This document shows, piece after piece, positions 1 to 8,171 of a stretch of 64,000 nt of DNA. The position numbers were made by a program, and so were the translations under genes. The stretch is from Vreelandella halophila. GTDB taxonomy: Bacteria > Pseudomonadota > Gammaproteobacteria > Pseudomonadales > Oleiphilaceae. The notes under the pieces are model-generated. The model worked only from the letters and a program-made list of their open reading frames with translations. It made no database searches and had not been told where the DNA came from. How positions within the stretch are numbered: the stretch's first letter is position 1; every line of letters starts with the position of its first letter. The stretch lies in assembly GCF_019903425.1 (NCBI RefSeq), contig NZ_JACHUZ010000013.1, forward strand, positions 1,148,285-1,212,284, in the 5' to 3' direction.

Positions 1-902
1 TCAATCTGTTCAATCCGGGTATCGCCGGTGAGGTTTTCCCAGTGGCGGGGTATCTCGGCTTGAGCCAGCCGGTCACTGATCCGTTCATCCGTGTTCAGGG
101 CGAACAGGGCGGTGACGGCAAGCGCCAACACGGCGACTCCCGCCATCATTGAGGCCTTCGAACGTCTAGCGTTTGTATGGGAGGCGTGTTGCGAAACCCT
201 GAACGTGTGCAGGAGCATCGCGCCGAGGCAGACAACTGTTGCGCCCGCAAGCCCGAGCCAGACGCCGCGTGTCTTCGTGACGATAACGCCGAACAGGCCA
301 AGGGCCACCAGTAAGGTAAAAACAAGGCCGACCAATGCCCTGACAGCGATGGATCTGTCTGAGGTGATCACCCGGGGCAGGTAGCAGGCCATGGCCAGCA
401 GCAGGGTGCCAAACGCCAGGGCCATGTGTTGCGCATTGCGAATGTGGAAATCCACCCGCTTGCCGGCTAGGGCCCGTTCCCACTGGCCGGTTCCCACCTG
501 CATGGCGAGGTAGATGAGTAGCCCGGCAACGGCGGCGGCGCCCAGCCAGAACAGGAAGCGTTTGCCGTACTGCAGCACCATGACGCCCGCGAGCAGGATG
601 AGTATGGGCTTGATGTAGTGGCGCGTGACCTTGTTGCTGGGTTCGAACGCTTCTGTGTCCGGCAGGCTGAAGGCGTACCAGAACTGCACGAGAATGAGGA
701 AGCCGGTGAAGACAAGCCAGAGGCGCACAAAGAGGTCGTCGCGGAACCAGGGGCGCCAGAAACGGATCATGATGGCGAGGAGAAGCACCGCCATGACGGA
801 TTCCGCGGCGCGGTAGCCTTCATGCAGGGGCAACCAGAGCAGGGCGTAAAGGAGCAGGCTGCCGGCGGCGAGAGGGAACACCGCGTACTTCCAGTAGTCC
901 AA
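1..902 (-). CDS. O-antigen ligase/polymerase-like membrane protein (C-terminus off the window)
   Basis: About 300 residues are visible and the frame runs off the left edge. The product is a string of hydrophobic helices, with a loop reading VDFHIRNAQHMALAF and a later TKTRGVWLGL segment. This resembles the Wzy_C/WaaL family, which joins or polymerises undecaprenyl-linked O-antigen in the periplasmic half of the inner membrane. No ATG or GTG lies between the upstream in-frame TAG and the TTG at 902. GAGG sits 8 nt before that TTG, so I take TTG as the start. Its relation to the glycan locus 15 kb away is unknown. It could be ligase, polymerase or a related PEP-CTERM/EPS protein; the missing C-terminal part would help decide. 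Confidence 0.65.
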   Translation of the reverse strand, partial: MDYWKYAVFPLAAGSLLLYALLWLPLHEGYRAAESVMAVLLLAIMIRFWRPWFRDDLFVRLWLVFTGFLILVQFWYAFSLPDTEAFEPSNKVTRHYIKPILILLAGVMVLQYGKRFLFWLGAAAVAGLLIYLAMQVGTGQWERALAGKRVDFHIRNAQHMALAFGTLLLAMACYLPRVITSDRSIAVRALVGLVFTLLVALGLFGVIVTKTRGVWLGLAGATVVCLGAMLLHTFRVSQHASHTNARRSKASMMAGVAVLALAVTALFALNTDERISDRLAQAEIPRHWENLTGDTRIEQI

Positions 903-968
903 GTTGTCAGCCTCGAGCCGTGGATTGGGGGCGGGATTCTAGCGCAATTCAGCACTCCATGGGGAGCA

Positions 969-1028
969 CTGTAGGAGCGAGCCCTGCTCGCGATTTTTGG
1001 GTATCGCTTGCAAGGCAAGCTCCTACAG
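969..1028. repeat. REP-type palindromic repeat, copy 1
   Basis: Two hairpin arms face each other: CTGTAGGAGCGAGC...GCTCGCGAT and GTATCGCTTGC...GCAAGCTCCTACAG. This matches the general look of pseudomonad REP elements (GTAGGAGCGAGCTTGCTCGCG). It lies between the ligase-like gene and the first toxin-antitoxin module. Confidence 0.8.
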
Positions 1029-1063
1029 AGAGTGGGGATGGCGTTGCTTCTACCAAAATCAGG

Positions 1064-1085
1064 ACATATAATTCCACATATATGT
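1064..1085. promoter_or_regulatory. Candidate operator of the vapBC-like module
   Basis: ACATATA occurs at 1064-1070 and again, 12 bp later, as the start of the perfect palindrome ACATATATGT (1076-1085). It sits 15 nt before the antitoxin ATG in an AT-rich patch. Paired short sites one helical turn apart are typical for ribbon-helix-helix antitoxins, so autoregulation is a reasonable inference. Confidence 0.45.
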
Positions 1086-1099
1086 AAAGGGGGTTGGTT

Positions 1100-1330
1100 A
1101 TGGGCCAGGTGACGATCTATCTGGATGACGAGACTGAACAAAAGATGATTGAAAATGCCAGGGTCATGAAGCTTTCAAAAAGCAAATGGATTGCCGGTGT
1201 GATCCAGGAGAAGTTGGTGGATCAATGGCCCGATACGGTGCGGGAGCTTCCTGGAAGCTGGGGTGACTTCCCCTCACTGGAAGAGCTGCGTGCTGGAGAG
1301 AGTACCGATTCAGAGCGGGAAGCGCTTTAA
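1100..1330 (+). CDS. vapB: Ribbon-helix-helix antitoxin (VapB-like)
   Basis: A 76-residue protein. Its N-terminal half (GQVTIYLDDETEQKM...) reads as a beta strand followed by two helices, the ribbon-helix-helix DNA-binding fold; the acidic C-terminal tail would wrap the toxin. ATG 1100 is preferred over the in-frame TTG at 1094 because AAGGGGG lies 6 nt before it. The stop codon is directly followed by the toxin ATG, so the pair is translationally coupled. Expected role: bind and neutralise the PIN toxin and repress its own promoter at the ACATATA sites. Confidence 0.8.
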   Translation: MGQVTIYLDDETEQKMIENARVMKLSKSKWIAGVIQEKLVDQWPDTVRELPGSWGDFPSLEELRAGESTDSEREAL

Positions 1331-1723
1331 ATGTGGGTGCTCGATACCAATACGCTGATCTACTTTTTTAAGGGTGAGGGCCGGGTTGCGGAGCGGATGC
1401 TGGCGCGGGCGCCCCAGGATATTGGTATTCCCGCTATTGTTCTCTATGAACTGCAGGTTGGTATCGCCAAATCGGCATCGCCGGAAAAGCGTTCGAAGCA
1501 GCTCGCAGAACTGACCTCAGCGGTGCAGGTCCTGCCTTTTCACCAACGCGAGGCAAAGGCAGCCGCGCAGATTCGCGCCACCCTGGAGAGTGAAGGCCAG
1601 CCTATCGGCCCCTGTGACACCCTGATAGCCGGTACGGCGCTGGCTCATGGCTCCATTCTGGTCAGCCGCAATATCCGTGAATTTGAACGGATCGACCAAT
1701 TGCGTTTGGAGGATTGGTTTTGA
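1331..1723 (+). CDS. vapC: PIN-domain ribonuclease toxin (VapC-like)
   Basis: A 130-residue PIN domain of normal VapC length. The acidic metal-binding set is visible: D5 (VLDTN), E40 (LYELQVG), D96 (PCDTLIA), with N114/E117 near the end. VapC toxins cut specific RNAs, usually tRNA or rRNA, when released from the antitoxin. The gene starts on the base after the vapB stop codon. The two proteins differ clearly from the Phd/PIN module 150 bp downstream, so this is an independent module and not a duplicate. Confidence 0.88.
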   Translation: MWVLDTNTLIYFFKGEGRVAERMLARAPQDIGIPAIVLYELQVGIAKSASPEKRSKQLAELTSAVQVLPFHQREAKAAAQIRATLESEGQPIGPCDTLIAGTALAHGSILVSRNIREFERIDQLRLEDWF

Positions 1724-1749
1724 GGCAGGATTGAATCTGCTATCGCCCA

Positions 1750-1808
1750 TGTAGGAGCGAGCCTGCTCGCGATGGTCTTGGGTATCGCTTGCGAAGCAAG
1801 CTCCCGGG
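1750..1808. repeat. REP-type palindromic repeat, copy 2
   Basis: Same architecture as copy 1: TGTAGGAGCGAGC...GCTCGCGAT, then GTATCGCTTGCGAAGCAAGCTC. The right end runs into CCGGGATGGATTGTATTGGTA, which is shared with the copy in front of the second Phd/PIN module. The REP is therefore part of the duplicated unit. Confidence 0.8.
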
Positions 1809-1835
1809 ATGGATTGTATTGGTAACGGGAGGAAA

Positions 1836-1855
1836 GTTACACTTACAGGTGTAAC
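1836..1855. promoter_or_regulatory. Inverted-repeat operator of Phd/PIN module A
   Basis: GTTACAC (1836-1842), 6-bp spacer, GTGTAAC (1849-1855). It lies 15 nt upstream of the antitoxin ATG and is kept exactly in the second module copy, although the spacer and flanks differ. It is a likely binding site for the Phd-type antitoxin. Confidence 0.6.
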
Positions 1856-1870
1856 TAGCGAGGGCGAATC

Positions 1871-2107
1871 ATGGAAGCAACCACCAAATACCTGCGCCTT
1901 CATACCCGGGAATTGATGGCCGCCGTAGAACGGGGCGAGGAGGTCATCATCACCTGGCGTGGCCAGCGCCGGGCCCGACTGACGGGGTATGATCCGAGCC
2001 CGGAGCCGGCCTCGGCGCCAAACCCGGCCTTTGGGATGTGGTCGGATTCTGTGGAGGATGTGGATCAACAGGTGCGCCGACTGCGCCAGCCAAGGACCTT
2101 TGAATGA
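1871..2107 (+). CDS. Phd/YefM-type antitoxin, module A
   Basis: A 78-residue protein. Residues 1-40 (KYLRLHTRELMAAVERGEEV..., then RRARLTGY) fit the Phd/YefM DNA-binding fold. The C-terminal half is Pro-rich and then charged, as expected for a toxin-binding tail. It differs from copy B at two residues only (P42A and A49G). Its last four bases form an ATGA overlap with the toxin gene. Likely autorepressor at the GTTACAC/GTGTAAC site. Confidence 0.85.
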   Translation: MEATTKYLRLHTRELMAAVERGEEVIITWRGQRRARLTGYDPSPEPASAPNPAFGMWSDSVEDVDQQVRRLRQPRTFE

Positions 2108-2487
2108 AGTTGGTCGACACGGATGTTTTGATCTGCAATTTCCGGGGTGACCATCTCGCTGCGCAACTTCTGGATGCCGCGCCCGGCGTTGGCCTTTCCT
2201 CGGTGACTTACATGGAGCTGGTGCAGGGAATGCGCAACAAGCGTGAGCTTCAGCGGCTGCGTCAGGCGCTGCATTATTGGCATGCGCGGGTTCTACCGGT
2301 AACGGAAGGGATCAGTGCGCGAGCGGTGTTTCTTGTTGAGGAGTTTGCGCTGAGCCACAGCATGCAGCTGGCGGATGCCCTGATTGCAGCGACAGCCATT
2401 GACCATGGTGAGCCTCTGGTTACCGCCAATGATCGGCATTACCGTCATATCCCGGACCTGGAGATTGAACTGTTCCGGCCTGAATGA
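2104..2487 (+). CDS. PIN-domain toxin, module A
   Basis: A 127-residue PIN-domain RNase. Visible acidic residues are D5 and D7 (LVDTDVLI), E38 (TYMELVQG), D91 (ADALIA) and D110 (TANDRHY). It overlaps the antitoxin by 4 nt. Copy B (15276-15659) differs at seven residues that I can count (positions 4, 11, 17, 25, 48, 60 and 89), none of them catalytic, so both look functional. It converges on the nitrilase gene with a 7-bp gap. Confidence 0.88.
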   Translation: MKLVDTDVLICNFRGDHLAAQLLDAAPGVGLSSVTYMELVQGMRNKRELQRLRQALHYWHARVLPVTEGISARAVFLVEEFALSHSMQLADALIAATAIDHGEPLVTANDRHYRHIPDLEIELFRPE

Positions 2488-2494
2488 TTATGGG

Positions 2495-3385
2495 TTACTG
2501 CTCTAGGGTATCGAACCACTTCGGATCCAGTCGCCCTTGGTACATCGGCAGTTCGAGCACGGGATCGTCCTTGCGGAACTGGGACCACATTCGGTTTACG
2601 CCGGCGGTGCCGAAGGTGCGCACGCGCTGGACTTCCTCCGTGTTCAGCACGTCCGTGAGGGTGCCGGCGGTGGCGCCTGGCATGTGGGCACGCACATGGC
2701 CTTCCGGATCGACGATCAGGCTCTGCCCCATGCCGTCCGGTTCGGCCCTGTTGGCGCTGACCATGTAGACCTGGTTGAAGATGGCGTTGGCCTGGACGAG
2801 GATCTGTTCCTGCGCCCGGTCGCAGGTGATGGTCGCGGCCTGGTTGATGATGATGTCCGCTCCCATCCAGGTCAGCTGCCGGACGACCTCGGGAAACCAA
2901 ATGTCATAACAGATGGCGAGCCCTATACGGCCGACCCCGGGAACATCGAACACCACGAACTCGTTGCCGGGCTGGTAGGGCTCGAACGGGCGCCAGGGGA
3001 AGCACTTGCGGTATGCGGCCACCCGTTCCCCGCTTGGAGAGAACACCGGTGCGGTGTTGTACAGGTGGCCATCCTCACCCCGCTCACAGACGGTGCCCGG
3101 CAGCAGCCAGATGCCCAGGTTGCGGGCAATCCGGCTGAGGCGCTGGCTGCGGGGGCCGTCTATGGGCTCCGCTGCGTGCGCCAGCTGGGTCGTGCGTTCA
3201 TCCGGCGTCCCCTCGGCCGCACACAGGTGCAGCTCGGGGTAGACGACCATGCGGTCATGGTCCGGATCCGGCGGGAAATCGCTCAGCAGGGTGGCGATTT
3301 CGCGTTCGAAGCCGGTCAGCTCAACGTCTGTGCCCGGCTTTTGCGCCGGTGCCTGGACCAGCAGCAGGGGCAGGAATCGCGCCAT
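2495..3385 (-). CDS. Carbon-nitrogen hydrolase (nitrilase superfamily amidase)
   Basis: A 296-residue protein with the nitrilase-fold triad in the expected places: E51 (VVYPELHL), K127 (AAYRKCFPW) and C159 (LAICYDIWFPE). These enzymes hydrolyse amides or nitriles in the cytoplasm; the exact substrate is not readable from sequence, though an aliphatic-amidase-like role is plausible. GGAGG precedes the ATG. It lies 13 bp downstream of the permease gene on the same strand, so import and hydrolysis of one compound is likely. The divergent LuxR-type gene may control both. Confidence 0.85.
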   Translation of the reverse strand: MARFLPLLLVQAPAQKPGTDVELTGFEREIATLLSDFPPDPDHDRMVVYPELHLCAAEGTPDERTTQLAHAAEPIDGPRSQRLSRIARNLGIWLLPGTVCERGEDGHLYNTAPVFSPSGERVAAYRKCFPWRPFEPYQPGNEFVVFDVPGVGRIGLAICYDIWFPEVVRQLTWMGADIIINQAATITCDRAQEQILVQANAIFNQVYMVSANRAEPDGMGQSLIVDPEGHVRAHMPGATAGTLTDVLNTEEVQRVRTFGTAGVNRMWSQFRKDDPVLELPMYQGRLDPKWFDTLEQ

Positions 3386-3398
3386 GGTGTTCCTCCTG

Positions 3399-4772
3399 TT
3401 AGACCGGTTCGTTCGCCGTGTTGCTGTCGTCGACGGCGTCTTCGTCGAAGCTCACTTCCGGCGGCTGACGGGTGAAGAGTCGCGTCAGGTAGGCCAGGTG
3501 CGCGAGGCCCAGACTGAGCCAGATCAACCCCAGTGTAATGGCCTGGATATCCAGGTTGGCCATCAGCGAGAGGTTAACGATGGCGCCGACCAACGGCACG
3601 ACAACGGCCTTCAGGAAGCCGTATTCATCACGCATGCGGGCATCCTGATAGTACAGGGCGATCACCGATACGTTGACCATGGTGAAGGCAATGAAGGCGC
3701 CGAAGTTGATGAACGAGGCTGCCGAGAGCACGTCCAGGAACAGTGCGGTGATGCCGATGGCGCCGGTCAGGATGATGTTGAAGGCCGGCGTGTGGAAGCG
3801 TGAATGCAGGGCACCGAACAGCTTGCGGGGCAGTACCGAGTCACGCCCCATCGCGAACAGCAGCCGGGAGGCGCTGGCCTGGGCGGCGATGCCGGAGGTG
3901 AACTGCGCCAGTACCATGCCGGCAAGGAAGAAGGCACCGAAGAGGTCCGCGCCAATGGCCGTGGCGATCTCAAAGGCGGCAGAGTCCGGGTTCTCGAACG
4001 TGCCGCCGGGGTGGACGAGTTGCGTGGTGTAGCCGACCAACACGTAGATGCCGCCGCCGATCAGCGCAGTGAGCATGATCGCGCGCGGGATGTTGCGGCG
4101 TGGGTTGACCGTTTCCTCGGTGAGCGTGGTAACCGCGTCAAACCCGAGGAATGAGTATGCCGCTACGGCCGCGCCCGCGACAATGGCAGACATGCTGGAG
4201 TCCGCGTTGAAGAATGGCTCCATGCTGAACAGGGCTGCCGTGCCACCTTCGCCGAACACGTGCCCCAGTGAGAGGAGCACGAAGAAAACGATCACCAGCA
4301 CCTGGAACATCATCAGCAGCGAGTTCACCTTCGCGGCCAGCTTGATGCCGTAAACATTCAGGGCCGTGGTAATGCCGATAAAGCCCAGAAGGAAAACCCA
4401 GTTCGGGATGTCGGGGAACCGTGCGCCCAGGTAGGCGGCACCGATCAGCCAGATCACCATGGGCAGGAAGAAGTAATCCAGCAACACGCCCCAGCCGACC
4501 ATGAATCCGACCCGGGAATCGATGCTCTTGCGCACGTAGGTGTAGGCGGAGCCCGCGACCGGGAAGTTCCGCGCCATCACGCCGTAGCTGTAGGCGGTGA
4601 ACAGCATGGCGACTGTGGTAATGAGGTAGGCCGTCGGCACCGAGCCGTTGGTGGTGCTGGCAACCACTCCGAACGTCCCCAGGACAATCAGCGGTGTCAT
4701 GTACGCGAGACCGAACAACACCACGGCCTTCAGCGATAGTGTTCGCTCCAGTGTGACCCCGTCTTCAGACAT
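3399..4772 (-). CDS. APC-superfamily amino acid/polyamine permease
   Basis: A 457-residue protein with about twelve hydrophobic helices. The first, starting near residue 15 (LSLKAVVLFGLAYMTPLIV), and the SAYTYVRKSI segment are typical of APC transporters; PuuP-like putrescine importers are the closest in feel. The ATG at 4772 is chosen because AAGGGGG lies just upstream. The frame is open further upstream, but that stretch (PRWGYSLPLRH...) is not membrane-like and has no ribosome site. Likely cotranscribed with the nitrilase, which would hydrolyse the imported amide or a product of it. Confidence 0.85.
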   Translation of the reverse strand: MSEDGVTLERTLSLKAVVLFGLAYMTPLIVLGTFGVVASTTNGSVPTAYLITTVAMLFTAYSYGVMARNFPVAGSAYTYVRKSIDSRVGFMVGWGVLLDYFFLPMVIWLIGAAYLGARFPDIPNWVFLLGFIGITTALNVYGIKLAAKVNSLLMMFQVLVIVFFVLLSLGHVFGEGGTAALFSMEPFFNADSSMSAIVAGAAVAAYSFLGFDAVTTLTEETVNPRRNIPRAIMLTALIGGGIYVLVGYTTQLVHPGGTFENPDSAAFEIATAIGADLFGAFFLAGMVLAQFTSGIAAQASASRLLFAMGRDSVLPRKLFGALHSRFHTPAFNIILTGAIGITALFLDVLSAASFINFGAFIAFTMVNVSVIALYYQDARMRDEYGFLKAVVVPLVGAIVNLSLMANLDIQAITLGLIWLSLGLAHLAYLTRLFTRQPPEVSFDEDAVDDSNTANEPV

Positions 4773-4926
4773 AGTCTGTTCCCCCTTTGTGAAGCCGCCG
4801 CACGCTGGCGATAGTGTTATGCTGCTTGACTGCAATACGTAGTAAACGCAGTGTTCCTGAACGGTAATGAGATGGCGCAAGGGTAGGCTATAACCCCAGC
4901 GTGGTATGGTTCCGAAGGTGGTTTGA

Positions 4927-5727
4927 GTGAAGCCGAGCGACAATGCGAGCGTCCTGGCGCAGGCCATCCGGTCCCTGGGGCAACGGGGGTTCGCGCGTGC
5001 CTATGCGGAGCTTCTGCGCGCCCACGCCAGCTTCGACAACCTCATCATCATTGCGTACCACGGTGAGCGCCGGCCCGAGGTGCTGTACCGGGAGTTCACT
5101 GATCCGGTGGTCTACCTGCCCATGGACGACCAGTACCTGGGTGGCGCTTACCTGCTGGACCCCCTCTATCACCAGCATTTACGTGGTGATACCCGGGGCG
5201 TGATACGGCTGCAGGACGTGGCGCCGGATCATTTCCGCAGGACACAGTACTATTGCACCTACTATCAGCAGACCACGCTGCTGGATGAGATCGCCGTGTT
5301 CTCATCGATCTCCGATGACATCACGATTACCGCCAGCCTGGGGCGGGACCGCTCCAGCGGCCAGCCGTTCAGCCGCAAGGACATCCAGGCGCTGCGCAAC
5401 AATGAACTCATTCTGAGCGCGCTGGCGGAGAACCACTGGCGTGACTACCAACCCGGGACAGGGCCTGCCACGCTGCCGGCCCCGCTGGGGGAGCGCCTGC
5501 GCGATGCCCTGAAACGCCAGCATGACATCAGCCTGAGCCCGAGGCAGGCGGAAGTGGCACTCTACATACTGCGCGGCCACTCGTCGCTGTCCATCGGGTT
5601 GAACCTGGATGTCAGTCCGGAGACGATCAAGGTCTTTCGTCGCCAGCTTTACGCCCGTTGCGGGATCTCCTCCCAGGCTGAACTGTTCGCCCTGCTGATG
5701 CCGATGTTTGCGAGCCTGACCGAGTAG
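4927..5727 (+). CDS. LuxR-family transcriptional regulator
   Basis: A 266-residue protein. The C-terminal 60 residues (SLSPRQAEVALYILRG...VSPETIKVFRRQLYARCGI) are a GerE/LuxR helix-turn-helix. The first 190 residues form a domain I cannot place; it is not obviously an acyl-homoserine-lactone domain. The start is GTG with GAAGGTGG upstream. The gene is divergent from the permease-nitrilase pair across a 154-bp gap, so local regulation of that pair is the simplest inference. Confidence 0.8.
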   Translation: MKPSDNASVLAQAIRSLGQRGFARAYAELLRAHASFDNLIIIAYHGERRPEVLYREFTDPVVYLPMDDQYLGGAYLLDPLYHQHLRGDTRGVIRLQDVAPDHFRRTQYYCTYYQQTTLLDEIAVFSSISDDITITASLGRDRSSGQPFSRKDIQALRNNELILSALAENHWRDYQPGTGPATLPAPLGERLRDALKRQHDISLSPRQAEVALYILRGHSSLSIGLNLDVSPETIKVFRRQLYARCGISSQAELFALLMPMFASLTE

Positions 5728-5868
5728 GGGATGTGCTTTCAAACATGCTGTGTGATTGTGCGAGAAGCAGTCACTGGTAATTGATGGCGAAAGCGCAGAG
5801 AATGGTTTCAAAACCGGGTGCCCCGGAAAGGGCCCCACAGGACCTTTTCTGTTACCAGCGAGTCAACT

Positions 5869-6354
5869 ATGAGGCGTGCAGCTGGCTTTACACTTATTGA
5901 GCTGGTCATTGTGATCGTGATCCTGGCGGTGCTGTCCGCCTTCGCGTTGCCACGCTTTGCTGATCTTGGTCGCGATGCTCAAATCGCTGCTCTTGAAGGG
6001 CTGGAGGGGGCGATGAAGTCAGCGGCATCAGTCACGTATTCGGCCTGCCAGAGTTCTCGCAACTGCGACCCATCTGAGGTTCCCACGAACCAGCCGAGCG
6101 CCAATGAAATCATTCTTGATGGCGAGGCGGTAACGCTGGCCTATGGCTATCCACGCGCGGCCTCAAGCGGCATTCTGCAGGCCGCTCGGATTGATCCTGA
6201 CGACTATCAGCTGGAGAACGAATCCTCAACGACTGAGGATATTGCCCTTTCGCCCACCGGAATTGAGAGCCCCAGTGATTGCCAGCTGAGGTACACGGAA
6301 CCGAATACGGCCGGGTCGTCACCCACAATCACGCTCACAACCGCTGGGTGTTGA
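5869..6354 (+). CDS. Type IV pilin-like protein (MSHA-pilin-like)
   Basis: A 161-residue protein starting MRRAAGFTLIELVIVIVILAVL. This is a short basic leader, the prepilin-peptidase cut after Gly, then FTLIE and a hydrophobic helix. PRFADLGRDAQIAALEGLEG is close to the MshA pattern. Four cysteines follow, possibly in two disulfides. I use the ATG at 5869 rather than an upstream in-frame start, because only it gives a normal leader length. No assembly genes are nearby, so it would rely on a pilus machine encoded elsewhere. Confidence 0.85.
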   Translation: MRRAAGFTLIELVIVIVILAVLSAFALPRFADLGRDAQIAALEGLEGAMKSAASVTYSACQSSRNCDPSEVPTNQPSANEIILDGEAVTLAYGYPRAASSGILQAARIDPDDYQLENESSTTEDIALSPTGIESPSDCQLRYTEPNTAGSSPTITLTTAGC

Positions 6355-6356
6355 GG

Positions 6357-6956
6357 CTAGACTCGTTGCCGGCGCAGGCGTCGGCTCCCAAGGGCTGCGC
6401 CAATACCGAGGACCAACAGGCTCAGGGTGCTAGGTTCAGGTACAGAGAACGTCTTCATGCCGAGCTGGAATTGAGCCTGACCACCCGAAAATTTGAAAGA
6501 TGAAGGGCGGGCGTCAAATTCGATGCGAAGGCTGTTGGCGCTAAAGGCCAGCGCCGGGTCAAGCGCATTTTCAAACAGGTCGTTTGCGAGCAGCTCAAAC
6601 GACTGCAGCTGTTGGTTGTCTGAAAAGCGCATATTCTGGATGTCGACGATCAGAGTCTGGAAGTCCCATCGATCCCGCGAATCCAGAGTGAGCACGTGCG
6701 ATGCCGGATCGTAATCCAGCCAGAGCTCACCACCACGCAGGCCAGTGTCATTGGCAATTCGGTGATCCCCGGTCAGTTCATACCCTTCGGCCTTAATGGT
6801 CTGATTCTGCACCCGGTGAACAACGGGGGCGTCGATGAAATCGAGATCGGGGTAATGGGCCTCCGTATGGAAATCGGCTTCGATCAAGGCGGCGTTGGCG
6901 TTGATTGGCAACAGTACCGCTACGGTAATGGAAATGACTTCTCTCAGGGAATACAT
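6357..6956 (-). CDS. PEP-CTERM sorting-domain protein
   Basis: A 199-residue exported protein. It has an N-terminal signal (ISITVAVLLPINANA), an Asp-rich beta-like body, and a C-terminus VPEPSTLSLLVLGIGAALG followed by a basic tail (SRRLRRQRV), the PEP-CTERM pattern. These proteins are recognised by exosortase (EpsH/XrtA), often in exopolysaccharide-making bacteria. AGGAG lies 8 nt before the ATG at 6956, which excludes the in-frame start 27 nt upstream. No exosortase is visible here. The gene converges on the pilin gene with a 2-bp gap. Confidence 0.85.
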   Translation of the reverse strand: MYSLREVISITVAVLLPINANAALIEADFHTEAHYPDLDFIDAPVVHRVQNQTIKAEGYELTGDHRIANDTGLRGGELWLDYDPASHVLTLDSRDRWDFQTLIVDIQNMRFSDNQQLQSFELLANDLFENALDPALAFSANSLRIEFDARPSSFKFSGGQAQFQLGMKTFSVPEPSTLSLLVLGIGAALGSRRLRRQRV

Positions 6957-7250
6957 GATCACAACTCCTGGGCAACAGGTCACTGAGTCCCTGAGTTAAA
7001 GCAAATAACCAGCCATAAATAGAAAATCTCGGGAAAATATATGGTTGCGCCTGAAAGGCGCTGCTGAAGCATCGAGGGGTGTAAAGTAAATCGACACTGC
7101 AGTCAGATGCCAGCCTGACGGCGGGTCATGCATACCCGCCTTCTGCCCACCGATCCCGGGTAGGTCAGGTGAGGTGGGCCTATTCGTCTGGACAACTGTC
7201 GGGTATCGCTTGCGAAGCAAGCTCCTACGGTGGGTTGGGAGAAAACCGGT
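6957..7250. other. Intergenic region with hairpin and half REP
   Basis: About 290 bp without a gene. It holds an inverted repeat GGCGGGT-CATGCAT-ACCCGCC (7120-7140), which could fold as a hairpin but has no T-run, and a half REP unit at 7201-7229. The first 60 bp carry the PEP-CTERM gene's upstream region. Confidence 0.6.
7201..7229. repeat. REP-type repeat, copy 3 (right arm only)
   Basis: GTATCGCTTGCGAAGCAAGC followed by TCCTAC matches the right arm of the other REP copies. The left GTAGGAGCGAGC arm is missing, so this is a truncated copy, just past the ppk2 stop codon. Confidence 0.65.
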
Positions 7251-8051
7251 TCAGGTGTCGTCCAGCAGCTGCCGGTAGCGGCTGAGCACCGTCTCATCCC
7301 CTGCCGGGTACTCTGGTGCCAGGGTCTGCAGTGTGTCCGCCAGAAGGCCGGCGACAATGGCGCGGGCTTCGGGTTTTTTGTCGGCGGGGATGATGTGCCA
7401 TGGCGCCTCGGGGATGTGAGTGGCGGCGATGGCTTCTTCCGCATAACCGAGCAGTTCGTCCCGGCGCAGCCAGGCGTCAATGTCCGAGGGGTCGAACTTC
7501 CAGCGCTTGTGGGGTTTATCAAGGCGCTTGCGCAGGCGTTTTTCGTGCTCCTGCTCAGAAGTGTGAAGCCAGAACTTGAGTATGCAGGTGCCTTCCCGCG
7601 CCAGGTGCTGTTCGAACTGGCGCAGCGAGGTGTAGCGCCCCTCCAGCTCCCCGGGCCCGGAGTGCCAGACCGGCCAGGCTCTTTCGGCAATGACGGCCTC
7701 ATGGTGGCTGCGGTTGAACGCCGAGACCTCCCCGAACGCCGGAAGGAAAGGTGTGACGCGCCAGAGGAAGTCGTGCCTTGTTTCGCTGCCTTTGGGGCGC
7801 GAAAAGGACCAGGCATGGAAGCCCGCTGGGTCCATGTAGGTGGCCAGCGTCCGGATCAGGCTGTCCTTGCCGCTGGCGTCGGGGCCGTGGACCACCAGCA
7901 GCAGGGCCTTTTCCTGGTTCGCCCAGAGGCGGCGCTGGTATTCGCCGATGGTTTTCAGGCTGGTTTCCAGATCCGGCAGGGCTTCGGGGTGTTCTGCGCG
8001 GCAGGGGTAGTGGCTCAGTTGGGGGCGGTTGGGGGCAAATGACCAGTCCAT
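7251..8051 (-). CDS. ppk2: Polyphosphate kinase 2 family protein
   Basis: A 266-residue protein with Walker A HGPDASGKDS (residues 55-64) and the PPK2 signature FNRSHHEAV, then RKRLDKPHKRWKF and the lid region. PPK2 enzymes move phosphate between polyphosphate and nucleoside mono- or diphosphates in the cytoplasm. The length fits a single-domain class. Whether it prefers AMP, ADP or GDP cannot be told by eye. It sits alone between REP copies 3 and 4. Confidence 0.9.
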   Translation of the reverse strand: MDWSFAPNRPQLSHYPCRAEHPEALPDLETSLKTIGEYQRRLWANQEKALLLVVHGPDASGKDSLIRTLATYMDPAGFHAWSFSRPKGSETRHDFLWRVTPFLPAFGEVSAFNRSHHEAVIAERAWPVWHSGPGELEGRYTSLRQFEQHLAREGTCILKFWLHTSEQEHEKRLRKRLDKPHKRWKFDPSDIDAWLRRDELLGYAEEAIAATHIPEAPWHIIPADKKPEARAIVAGLLADTLQTLAPEYPAGDETVLSRYRQLLDDT

Positions 8052-8110
8052 GAGGCCTCGATCCGGTGGAGGTGTTGGTCTGTCCAGCGTAGCCTATTTC
8101 CCGGGCATAG

Positions 8111-8171
8111 CTGTAGGAGCCAGCTTGCTCGCGATCGTCTCCAGTATCGCCTGCACGGCAAGTTCCTACAG
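8111..8171. repeat. REP-type palindromic repeat, copy 4
   Basis: CTGTAGGAGCCAGCTTGCTCGCGAT, then GTATCGCCTGCACGGCAAGTTCCTACAG. The last six bases overlap the 3' end of jetD: the jetD TAG stop is read from the complement of the element's CCTACAG terminus. It bounds the Wadjet operon on its downstream side. Confidence 0.8.

Larger units (their letters stand above)
1750..2489. repeat. Duplicated REP plus Phd/PIN segment, copy A
   Basis: About 740 bp covering REP copy 2, the inverted-repeat operator and both module genes. It matches 14921-15661 in the same orientation. Similarity ends at CGGCCTGAATGAT, just past the toxin stop. Differences are frequent but mostly silent inside the genes. Confidence 0.85.

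Noticed and set aside
3399-4967. Extending the permease start to 4967
   Set aside because: The added 65 residues are not membrane-like and lack a ribosome site; ATG 4772 has AAGGGGG.
7120-7140. Rho-independent terminator at the GGCGGGT/ACCCGCC dyad
   Set aside because: The stem is good but no T-run follows on either strand.
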